Assembly: GCA_902766785.1 (NCBI GenBank) | Contig: CACXEO010000096.1 | Span: 62,001-126,000, forward strand | DNA from: Oscillospiraceae bacterium | GTDB lineage: Bacteria; Bacillota; Clostridia; Oscillospirales; Ruminococcaceae | Direction of reading: 5' to 3' | Length of the DNA: 64,000 nucleotides | Part shown: positions 8,006 to 15,485 of the stretch, in pieces | Layout of the letters: each line of letters opens with the position of its first letter | Position numbering within the stretch: the first letter of the stretch is position 1 | The notes under the pieces: generated by a model | Told to the model about the DNA's origin: nothing | Seen by the model: only the letters and a program-made list of their open reading frames with translations | Database searches by the model: none | Translations under genes and position numbers: made by a program

Positions 8006-9142
8006 TTATTCTGTAAAGTTCAGCTTGACAATATTCTGGTCTTCCGCAAACGTTTCTACGTTGTAAACAAAAAGAACCTGATCATAATCATCAAGATTCA
8101 GCTTTTCATTCAGGTTAACATTGATATAACGCAGGTCCGCCATGGTGACTTCCGAGTAATGCTGCGTCAGGAATGGCACCAGGCTATGTGCGTAGGAATC
8201 TTTGATTACCAGCAGTTTTTTGCCGCTTTTCGCGTTGGAGTGAACCGTTACAAAAGGTTGATTGCTCCCCAAAAAGGAAGAATACTTGTCTTTCTTTGAA
8301 AGATACTCCCTGAAATACATGCTGTCATAATATTTTTCACTGCTCCCGGTATTTACAACTACCTTGTTTACCGTCGTCCCCTTAGGGTACGAATAATAAT
8401 CAATCGTATCCGGTCCTGTTTTATCGTAAATCACCTTGGAATAAAGAGTGCCGTAAAAGTCGTGGGAGGCATGCTGAATATCAAAGCTATTGAGCGGAAT
8501 CGTCTGGTACCCCAGCGATCTGGACGCTGCGCTATAGCCGAGATAAGCACCAAGGCTGGTCCAGTGATGGTCGGTTTTATAATATATATACTCATCCTTT
8601 GAGGAATATAAGGGCGTATAGGCGTCCACTGTAGAAAGCTGCCCGGCCATCCTGCTGTAAACGCTCTCAATCAGCATTTTCTGGTTGAGGACTGGTACGT
8701 TCGGGTCAAGCTGGTCTTTCTGTATCTCACAGGCAGTGGGAACCAGCATCATGGTACAGGGGATTTTGACCCGCTTTGCAAACCCATTGATAGCGCTTAC
8801 GTTTTTAGCAACCAGGGTGCGGTCATAATCCTCCACTTTCTGGATCAGCCGGTCATTCAGAATGAACACCCCGTTGACCTCTTTTTTCCCGGCCAGCAGC
8901 TCGGTTTTGGTTTTTGTGGCAATCCACTCGTCGCGCATCATAAAATGGTCGGAAAAAAAGCCCTCAAAATCCTTCATAAACTTTCCGCTTTGAATGTTGT
9001 CCCAAGTAAAACTTGGAAACGCGGTCAGCACACGGTTTTCATTCTCAGAAAACTCTTTTTTAGGGAGAATAAGAATTAACAGCGGGATGACCGTAATGAT
9101 TAGAAAAAAGATAATTGCAGAAATTTTTTTAGCGTTTGACAA
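8006..9142 (-). CDS. DHHW-family (AlgJ/AlgX-like) membrane-anchored acyltransferase partner
   Basis: The 378-residue protein has one N-terminal membrane helix (about 6-27) followed by an extracytoplasmic domain. NENRVLTAFP and the later TDHHWTSLGAYLGY are the DHHW family signature; the latter carries the Asp-His of the SGNH-hydrolase-like catalytic site seen in AlgJ/AlgX proteins. Such proteins take an acyl group passed through an MBOAT membrane protein and place it on a surface polysaccharide. The MBOAT gene lies directly upstream (13 bp), which supports the pairing. The polymer that is modified cannot be told from the sequence. Confidence 0.87.
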   Translation of the reverse strand: MSNAKKISAIIFFLIITVIPLLILILPKKEFSENENRVLTAFPSFTWDNIQSGKFMKDFEGFFSDHFMMRDEWIATKTKTELLAGKKEVNGVFILNDRLIQKVEDYDRTLVAKNVSAINGFAKRVKIPCTMMLVPTACEIQKDQLDPNVPVLNQKMLIESVYSRMAGQLSTVDAYTPLYSSKDEYIYYKTDHHWTSLGAYLGYSAASRSLGYQTIPLNSFDIQHASHDFYGTLYSKVIYDKTGPDTIDYYSYPKGTTVNKVVVNTGSSEKYYDSMYFREYLSKKDKYSSFLGSNQPFVTVHSNAKSGKKLLVIKDSYAHSLVPFLTQHYSEVTMADLRYINVNLNEKLNLDDYDQVLFVYNVETFAEDQNIVKLNFTE

Positions 9143-9155
9143 TCATTCCACCCCC

Positions 9156-10562
9156 TTAAAAACGGAAATAAAGAAACGGGTTATAGGTGGAGTTGACAAG
9201 GAAGGCGGTACAGATAAAGAGCAGGCCAACCTCGAAAACAGGGGAAGCATACCGAACCCAGACCGGGAATTTCCCTGAAATTTTCTCCACCAGCTTTTTG
9301 GGGTAGTTGGTCGCACCAATGGCGCAGATAATTAATAACAACAAATAGGAGGACAGCAGGTAGAGCGACTGGCCGTCCAGCAAAACACCGCCGTTGCTCC
9401 CGAACATCGCGCCAAAATACTGTCCTACATTTGTAAGGTCGTCAAATTCAAAGAGTACCCAGCCAAAGACAACAAGGACAAACGAATAAATCACCTGAAG
9501 TGCCGCCGGTATTTTCTGCAGGTATTTCCCAAGGAAAAACCGCTCTGCGATAATAATCACGCCGAAATAAAGGCCCCATAGGATAAAATTCCAGCTGGCG
9601 CCATGCCAGAGCCCGGTGAGGAACCAAACCACCAATAAGTTGCGCAGGAGCTTAAGCGTTCCCACACGGTTGCCCCCCATTGGAATGTAGACATAGCTCC
9701 GGAACCAGGAGCCCAGCGTAATGTGCCACCTGCGCCAGAACTCCGAGATACTCTTTGAAAGGTAAGGATAATTGAAGTTCTGCGGAAAATTGAAGCCCAT
9801 CATCTTCCCCATTCCGACCGCCATATCGGAATAGCCGGAAAAGTCGAAATATATCTGGAAGGTAAAGGCGAGGATACCGAGCCAGGCGGTCAGGACTGAA
9901 AGCTCGTCAAGCGGCGAATTTTTAACCGTTGTCCAAAGCATGCCGATGTTGTTTGCCAGCAATACCTTTTTGCCAAGCCCGCGTAAAAAAATCCCAACGC
10001 CTTCCCCCACCTTGGTCAGGGTGACGGTGCGGTGCTCCAGCTCGGCTGCAACCTCCTTGTACCGGACAATCGGTCCGGCAACAATCTGCGGGAACAGGGT
10101 GACGTAGGCCGCGTAATTGATGAAGTTTTTCTGCACCGTGATATTTCTCATATACATATCCAGCGTGTAGGACATGCTTTGGAAGGTGTAAAAGGAAATC
10201 CCGATCGGCAGCGGCAACCCGGGGTCAGTAAGCGCAAGGCCAAAGATCTGGTTCAGGTTTGAAATGACAAAAGAACTGTATTTGAAGACACAGAGAAGCG
10301 CGAGGTTGATAGCCACGGCAATAACCATGCTGGCCAAACGCGCTCTGGGATTTTTGTCAAAACGGGCGATCAGCCTGCCCGCCGTGTAGTCGACCAGGGT
10401 GGTAAAAAGCATCAGGCAGACGTAAACCGGCTCCCCCCAGGCATAAAAAATTACACCGGAGGCCAAAACCAGCAGGTTTTTCAGCTGTTTTGGGGCGGCG
10501 TAATAGGCCAGCAATACAAGCGGCAGGAACACATATAAAAATGTAACGCTCGAAAATACCAT
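9156..10562 (-). CDS. MBOAT-family membrane O-acyltransferase (AlgI/PatA-like)
   Basis: A 468-residue multi-pass membrane protein that moves acyl groups across the membrane for O-acylation of an envelope polymer. The family motifs FWRRWHITLGSWFRSYVY and TGLWHGASWNFILWG (catalytic His in WHGA) are both present. The ATG at 10562 follows GGGAGAAG; the stop of the RNase M5-like gene at 10564 is 1 bp upstream, so translation is coupled. It is followed immediately by its DHHW partner, the usual two-gene O-acylation module. Secure at family level; substrate unknown. Confidence 0.93.
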   Translation of the reverse strand: MVFSSVTFLYVFLPLVLLAYYAAPKQLKNLLVLASGVIFYAWGEPVYVCLMLFTTLVDYTAGRLIARFDKNPRARLASMVIAVAINLALLCVFKYSSFVISNLNQIFGLALTDPGLPLPIGISFYTFQSMSYTLDMYMRNITVQKNFINYAAYVTLFPQIVAGPIVRYKEVAAELEHRTVTLTKVGEGVGIFLRGLGKKVLLANNIGMLWTTVKNSPLDELSVLTAWLGILAFTFQIYFDFSGYSDMAVGMGKMMGFNFPQNFNYPYLSKSISEFWRRWHITLGSWFRSYVYIPMGGNRVGTLKLLRNLLVVWFLTGLWHGASWNFILWGLYFGVIIIAERFFLGKYLQKIPAALQVIYSFVLVVFGWVLFEFDDLTNVGQYFGAMFGSNGGVLLDGQSLYLLSSYLLLLIICAIGATNYPKKLVEKISGKFPVWVRYASPVFEVGLLFICTAFLVNSTYNPFLYFRF

Positions 10563-10563
10563 T

Positions 10564-11169
10564 TTACTTCTCCCTATCCGGCAGCCCGGCAACCAGCCGG
10601 GAAAGCTCTTCTTTTGACATTCTTTTATTCAGTACGGCAATCAGGGCGTTGGCGCTCAAGCGCTCAGGCAATTCCAATTCCAAAAGAAGCTGTTTGCGTT
10701 TCCCAACGCTGTCAGGGCGCCCGCTCAGGCCAAGCTCATACAAATCCGCTTTCACAATCCCACTGTCAGCCGGCTTACAAGCGGTGACACCGCATTCCTC
10801 CAGCGCTTTTTTTAAAAGAGCGAGTGGTATTCCCTCCACGCCCAGCTTCCCTTCTTTAGAAGGAGCAGCCTTCCTTTTCTCTTTTCCGTATATGTCTGGA
10901 ATATAAAGATGGTAAACCTCGCAGTCTTTAAGCAGGGACTGGAGAAAGCCGCGGATCTGAAACCCGGCGGCGTCCGAATCAGTCGCAATAACCGCGCCGT
11001 ATTCCTTTGCAAGACTGCGGATCATTTTCTGTTTTTCACGGTCTTTGTAAATTCTAAAACCATCCGTTCTTATTATAACCGTATTCACCAAAAATTCAAG
11101 CTTAATTTTGTCATATTTGCCCTCTAATATGATGATCTGACGAATATGAATCTTTTCCATTTCTGCCAT
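10564..11169 (-). CDS. Toprim-domain nuclease, RNase M5-like (DUF4093 type)
   Basis: The 201-residue protein starts with a Toprim domain: IIILEGKYDKIKLEF supplies the catalytic Glu, and IATDSDAAG the DxD metal site. The middle has the RNase M5-like KLGVEGIPLALLKKAL segment and the C-terminus resembles the DUF4093 domain. RNase M5 matures the 5S rRNA 5' and 3' ends; whether this variant does is inferred. The usual RNase M5 neighbour ksgA is absent. The ATG at 11169 overlaps the holA stop (TGATG), which fixes the start. Confidence 0.8.
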   Translation of the reverse strand: MAEMEKIHIRQIIILEGKYDKIKLEFLVNTVIIRTDGFRIYKDREKQKMIRSLAKEYGAVIATDSDAAGFQIRGFLQSLLKDCEVYHLYIPDIYGKEKRKAAPSKEGKLGVEGIPLALLKKALEECGVTACKPADSGIVKADLYELGLSGRPDSVGKRKQLLLELELPERLSANALIAVLNKRMSKEELSRLVAGLPDREK

Positions 11170-12212
11170 CACTCTTTCCCCGCCTGGATCCGGACCAGTG
11201 CCATTTCCAAAAGCTCATAAGAATCCGCCTTGCTGGACTTGAGCTGAAGGTCGAGCTGGCGCAGCAAACGAACCGCCCGGCGGAGCGCCTCTGTCTCCGT
11301 TTTACCGGCACTTCGGAAGGCATTATCCACCCGGAAACGCACCCGGGGATTATAACCAAAGTCGGCGGTCACATCCGCCGCGGTCTTTCCGGCGGCAAGG
11401 GCGCATTTAGCGCGGTAGAGGTCAACAAAGGCGCTGTTGAGGGCGCCCGCGGCCATAATAGGCTCCACCCGCTGCGCCTTGAGTTCCGCCACCGCCTGAA
11501 ACGCGGCGTCGAGGTTCCCCCTGAGCAGGGCATTGGCAAGATCAAAAGCGGTGGCATCCATTGTCTTTTCTACAAGGCTGTCAACAGCCTCGGCCGTAAT
11601 TTCCCCCTTTCCCGTAAAGGAAATCAGCTTTTCCAGGTTGGCGAGAAGAGGGGTAAGGTCCGGTCCACAGGCCTCAACCACCCTGTCGGCCACAGCGGCA
11701 GACAAAAAGCACCCCGCCTTGGCCGCCTCATCTACAAGATATTTTCCAAGGTCGTTTTTGGAAAGAGGCGCAAATTCCACCACGGTTCCGTTTTTCTCCA
11801 TAAATTTAAGAAAATTCTGCACCTTTCGGTTTGTTTTGACCGGCAGGTCGAAACCTGAGACATAGACGGCCAATACGGTGGTATCCGGCAGCTCTTCTAC
11901 AAGCTTCTGAAACCGTTTCATCTCCTCGGCCGGGAGCTGCTCGGGGTTCAGGTCGTGCAGAACAACCGCCTTGCGGGGGGACATCATCGGCAGGTTTTGG
12001 ACGGCGTCCTCAACCGCATTCCAGTCGAGCTGCCCTTTTTCCGTCTCAAATTTCTGAAGGTTAAATGCGGGCATGGAAGGAGCAGCCCGCTTGAGGAGCC
12101 TCTCCAAATATTTAGAGAGCAGATATTGTTCACTGCCGTACAAAAAATATGCGCCGGAAAGCTCGTTTTTCTTGATTTCTCCACCCAGCTTCCTAAAATC
12201 AATTCTCGGCAT
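11169..12212 (-). CDS. holA: DNA polymerase III delta subunit (clamp loader)
   Basis: HolA opens the sliding clamp and loads it onto primed DNA as part of the clamp-loader complex. The 347-residue protein has the N-terminal FLYGSEQYLLSKYL and the region II KAVVLHDLN typical of HolA, plus the C-terminal collar segment with LLRQLDLQLKSS. The ATG at 12212 follows GAGGAGG with good spacing and lies 11 bp after the comEC stop. The comEC-holA order is conserved in Firmicutes. Length is normal. Confidence 0.94.
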   Translation of the reverse strand: MPRIDFRKLGGEIKKNELSGAYFLYGSEQYLLSKYLERLLKRAAPSMPAFNLQKFETEKGQLDWNAVEDAVQNLPMMSPRKAVVLHDLNPEQLPAEEMKRFQKLVEELPDTTVLAVYVSGFDLPVKTNRKVQNFLKFMEKNGTVVEFAPLSKNDLGKYLVDEAAKAGCFLSAAVADRVVEACGPDLTPLLANLEKLISFTGKGEITAEAVDSLVEKTMDATAFDLANALLRGNLDAAFQAVAELKAQRVEPIMAAGALNSAFVDLYRAKCALAAGKTAADVTADFGYNPRVRFRVDNAFRSAGKTETEALRRAVRLLRQLDLQLKSSKADSYELLEMALVRIQAGKE

Positions 12213-12223
12213 AATCCGCCTCC

Positions 12224-14416
12224 TCACTTCATCTGCTTAAAAACCCCGCCCCAATCCGGATATAGCAGAGTGGTCCGGACCGCCTCATAGGCGGGAATCA
12301 CGGCTTCGTTTTGGCTCCCGGTCTCCTCCTGCGGGGTGAGGAGCATAATCTGTTCCGCCGGAATATCATTCCGGTCGGTCGTCGACCCAACCGCCGCCAC
12401 CAGCCTTGCCGGCTTTTCCTCCAAACAGGAGAGCATATCCTTCAGGTCGAGCACAACCATATAATACTCTCCCCGGTAAAAGACTTCCAGTACCGGGTCT
12501 TCTTTTCCATATACCCGAACCACGGTTCCATTGGGATAGCTGAGCTCTGCACCTTCCGTCGAAAGGAGCTGTTCATCTTCCATTCCATACGGGTAGCTCT
12601 GGGTATCAAGTGCTTCGTCATTAAGCGCAAGATATTTGACCTCAAAAATATCCGCAAAATCCTCCGCAATCTGTCCGGATTTTCTTACCCCGTCCGGCTG
12701 GACGTAGAGATCAATCCGTTTTACGCCCTTCGCCATCAGCTCGCGGCGCAGGGCAGTCCCGGCCGAATAATCGGTACAGCCGAAAACGACGTTGACGCCT
12801 CCCGCCTGAATTAAAACCCCGGATTCATCTTCCGCACGTACAGCGGTCACCGCAATTGAATGAGCCGTCAGGAAATTATCCGCCGCCAACGGAACCGCTA
12901 ACAGTAAAACAGAGGCCGTAACCACTGCAGCCAGGGCTTTCGGCTTGCGCCTCCAATAAGCCCTGTACAGAAGAAAGCCGATGATACTGAGAAAGAACCA
13001 AACCTGAATATACCCGTCTCCGAGCGGCAGGTAGGCAAACGGCAGTTTCACTGCCACGCCTGCCCCGCGGGCAATAGCAGTCACCGACCAGGAGCAGATT
13101 GCCCCAAAGAGTGAGGCAAGCGGATTTAAAAACGGGACGAGCCCGAAAAACGCCGCTGCAAAACCGGCGAACATGGCAATACTGACAAAGAGGTTAATCA
13201 CCGGATTCAGTAAAATACCAATCAGCGAAATTTCCTGAAAACAGAGGAGGTTGACCGGAAGGGTACCCAAGACCGCCGCAATTGATACGGTAAACAAAGA
13301 AACCGTATTCCTTCCAGCCGACCCGGTGATTTTCAGCCGTCCGCAGATCAAATCCCCAAGCGGGCGTGCAAACAGCAGGATTCCCAGCGTTGCGGTGACA
13401 GAAAGAAGAAACCCAATATCGTACATGGTGTACGGATTCGAGAGGCAGATCAGCAGGCAGGCGATTCCCAACGAATTGAGCCCATTTGCGGGGCGGCGGA
13501 AAATCCGGCCGGAAAGGAGGATGAGCATCATGATCCCGGAGCGGAGAACAGAAGGCGTACAGCCCGCGAGAAGCATGAAACCAACAACGGCGAAAATCCC
13601 AATTCCGGAAGAAAGCCGTTTGTTGAACCGCAAAAGGGACAGGAAGCCCATGGTCAGCTGAATTACGATCGTCAAATGCATGCCCGAAACACTGAACAGG
13701 TGAGTAATCCCCGCCCGGCTGAAAGTCGTCCGGGTGAGCTCGCTTAAATTTGACGTCCCGCCCAGCAACATCCCGGTGGTAATATTGGCGTTTTCGGCAG
13801 ACATGTGGTTCCCAATGGATTCGCTGAGCCGGTCGCGGAGAACGCGGAAAGAAGCTTGAAGGTTGAATCCGGAGGCAGGCTCAACTGCCAGCTCCGATTT
13901 GTAAACTGCGTAGCTTTTCAAAAACAGGCCGTGGGATTTGTAGTAATCTCCCAGAACTTTTCCCTCCGCCGGTTCATTTACAATGAACTTCATCTGGGTT
14001 TCAATGACGTCGCCGTAATCCGCATCTAGATTTTCCCGGACACTGTAGATCACGCTGGTCGGAGCAACTGTCCGTCCATCTACCTCTAGTAATTTCAATT
14101 CGTAATTATACATATTGTACCAAGGCCCGTAATCTTCAACTACCGCCTTTACCGTTACGGTTTGGCCTTCCAGCTGTCCCGCCGGTTCATAAACAGTGCG
14201 GGTATAAATGAAAAAGACGCCGAAAGCCAAGACAGCCGCGGACATCACGCACCAAAAGGTCCGATTTTTCCGCAGCGGCCTGATACAAAGCCCGGCTATA
14301 AGCAGAACCAGAAGCACCGGGAAACACCAAACAAGTTTCCCGGCGCCTAAAATGGCGGCCGCAAGCAAAGCGGCGGCATAACCGTAACCAAACCGTGCCA
14401 ATCTTTGCATGCCCAT
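12224..14416 (-). CDS. comEC: ComEC/Rec2 DNA-uptake channel with degenerate metallo-beta-lactamase-like tail
   Basis: ComEC forms the membrane channel for single-stranded DNA in natural transformation. About 730 residues are seen: an N-terminal DUF4131-like part with membrane helices (to about 180), the competence domain (about 210-480) with GITHLFSVSGMHL, and a C-terminal soluble domain. In active relatives that last domain has a VGQGDSxLI motif and an HxHxDH metal site. Here the corresponding stretches read VRAEDESGVLIQAGG and VQPDGVRKSGQIAEDF, with no histidine cluster. The start is uncertain: ATG at 14416 has a modest ribosome binding site, and the frame is open to 14491. No other com gene is in the window. 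Confidence 0.88.
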   Translation of the reverse strand: MGMQRLARFGYGYAAALLAAAILGAGKLVWCFPVLLVLLIAGLCIRPLRKNRTFWCVMSAAVLAFGVFFIYTRTVYEPAGQLEGQTVTVKAVVEDYGPWYNMYNYELKLLEVDGRTVAPTSVIYSVRENLDADYGDVIETQMKFIVNEPAEGKVLGDYYKSHGLFLKSYAVYKSELAVEPASGFNLQASFRVLRDRLSESIGNHMSAENANITTGMLLGGTSNLSELTRTTFSRAGITHLFSVSGMHLTIVIQLTMGFLSLLRFNKRLSSGIGIFAVVGFMLLAGCTPSVLRSGIMMLILLSGRIFRRPANGLNSLGIACLLICLSNPYTMYDIGFLLSVTATLGILLFARPLGDLICGRLKITGSAGRNTVSLFTVSIAAVLGTLPVNLLCFQEISLIGILLNPVINLFVSIAMFAGFAAAFFGLVPFLNPLASLFGAICSWSVTAIARGAGVAVKLPFAYLPLGDGYIQVWFFLSIIGFLLYRAYWRRKPKALAAVVTASVLLLAVPLAADNFLTAHSIAVTAVRAEDESGVLIQAGGVNVVFGCTDYSAGTALRRELMAKGVKRIDLYVQPDGVRKSGQIAEDFADIFEVKYLALNDEALDTQSYPYGMEDEQLLSTEGAELSYPNGTVVRVYGKEDPVLEVFYRGEYYMVVLDLKDMLSCLEEKPARLVAAVGSTTDRNDIPAEQIMLLTPQEETGSQNEAVIPAYEAVRTTLLYPDWGGVFKQMK

Positions 14417-14536
14417 ACTTCTGTCCTGCCTTATGTTACATAAAATTGAATCAGGCGCTAAAAGCGCCGCCATACAGCTTTCCGGCAGCAAATAATACCG
14501 CTGGTATTCCCGCTCTTTAGCCGGCCTTGTTTTTGA

Positions 14537-15076
14537 CTATTTTTCGAAAAGAGGAAGTTCCTCCAGGAAGATGATGTCGTCCCGTTTCGCAGCATCCCCC
14601 TCAGCGAGGACGGTCGCGATACCCACAACGTTTCCTCCCGCCACATTCGCCAGTTCCATCAGCGAATTGAGGGACTCGCCCGTGCTGATAACGTCGTCGA
14701 CAATCAGAACGCGCTTGCCTTTGAGGAGCTCAATATCAAATTTATCAATGTAAAGCGTTTGCATGTGCATGGTGGTAATGGATTTTACATCCACCTTGAC
14801 CGGATCCTTCATGTAGAGCTTCAGACCCTTTCTGGCAACGACATAGCGCTCGTCCAGCTGGCGTGCCATTTCATAGGCAAGTGGGATTCCCTTGGCTTCC
14901 GCTGTCAGAATCACGTCATGCTCCGGCACTTTTTTGACAAGCTCAGCCGCACAGGCGACGGTGAGCTCAACATCGGTAAACATGACAAAGGCCGCAATAT
15001 CAAGGTGCTCATTCACCGGACAGATCGGCAGTTCGCGGGTAAGCCCCGCAACATTTAAAGTATAGGTGTCTTTCAT
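14537..15076 (-). CDS. Purine-type phosphoribosyltransferase (adenine PRTase-like)
   Basis: The 179-residue protein is a type I phosphoribosyltransferase. The PRPP-binding motif VLIVDDVISTGES lies at about residues 122-134, and AEAKGIPLAYEMAR is the usual pyrophosphate-loop region. The overall pattern resembles adenine phosphoribosyltransferases (COG0503), which make AMP from adenine and PRPP, but the base specificity cannot be fixed by eye; xanthine PRTase or a regulatory PRTase is possible. The ATG at 15076 follows GGAGG by 7 bases. It lies between comEC and the HIT-family gene on the same strand. Confidence 0.82.
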   Translation of the reverse strand: MKDTYTLNVAGLTRELPICPVNEHLDIAAFVMFTDVELTVACAAELVKKVPEHDVILTAEAKGIPLAYEMARQLDERYVVARKGLKLYMKDPVKVDVKSITTMHMQTLYIDKFDIELLKGKRVLIVDDVISTGESLNSLMELANVAGGNVVGIATVLAEGDAAKRDDIIFLEELPLFEK

Positions 15077-15127
15077 ATCGTTTCCTCCAAATTAAACGTT
15101 TTGTATATAAGCGGATAAATATTACAT

Positions 15128-15466
15128 TTACGCCATCTTCTCAATGAGCTTTTTCCCACCGAGCACATGGAAATGCAGGTGTTTGACGGTCTGCGCGCCA
15201 TCCTCACCGCAGTTGGTGATGATCCGGAAACCGTTTGCCAGCCCCAGTTCGGAAGCAAGCTTGGCTATCACCTCAAAAATATGGGCAACCACAGCAGAAT
15301 TCCCGGCCGTAATCTCCCCGGCACTTCCGATGTGCGCCTTGGGAATCACCAGGAAATGCACAGGGGCCTGGGGATTAATATCGTAAAACGCATAGACTGA
15401 ATCGTCCTCATATATCTTTTTACTGGGGATTTCCCCGGCGATGATCTTACAAAACAGGCAATCCAT
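15128..15466 (-). CDS. HIT-family nucleotide hydrolase (HinT-like)
   Basis: The 112-residue protein has the histidine-triad motif HLHFHVLGG near the C-terminus and the N-terminal CLFCKIIAGEIPS zinc-type Cys pair of HinT-like proteins. HinT enzymes hydrolyse purine nucleoside phosphoramidates, including aminoacyl-AMP by-products. That fits its position 19 bp after alaS, which produces aminoacyl adenylates, though co-function is only inferred. The ATG at 15466 follows AAGGAG by 8 bases. Confidence 0.93.
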   Translation of the reverse strand: MDCLFCKIIAGEIPSKKIYEDDSVYAFYDINPQAPVHFLVIPKAHIGSAGEITAGNSAVVAHIFEVIAKLASELGLANGFRIITNCGEDGAQTVKHLHFHVLGGKKLIEKMA

Positions 15467-15485
15467 ATTAATTTCTCCTTTCTGC

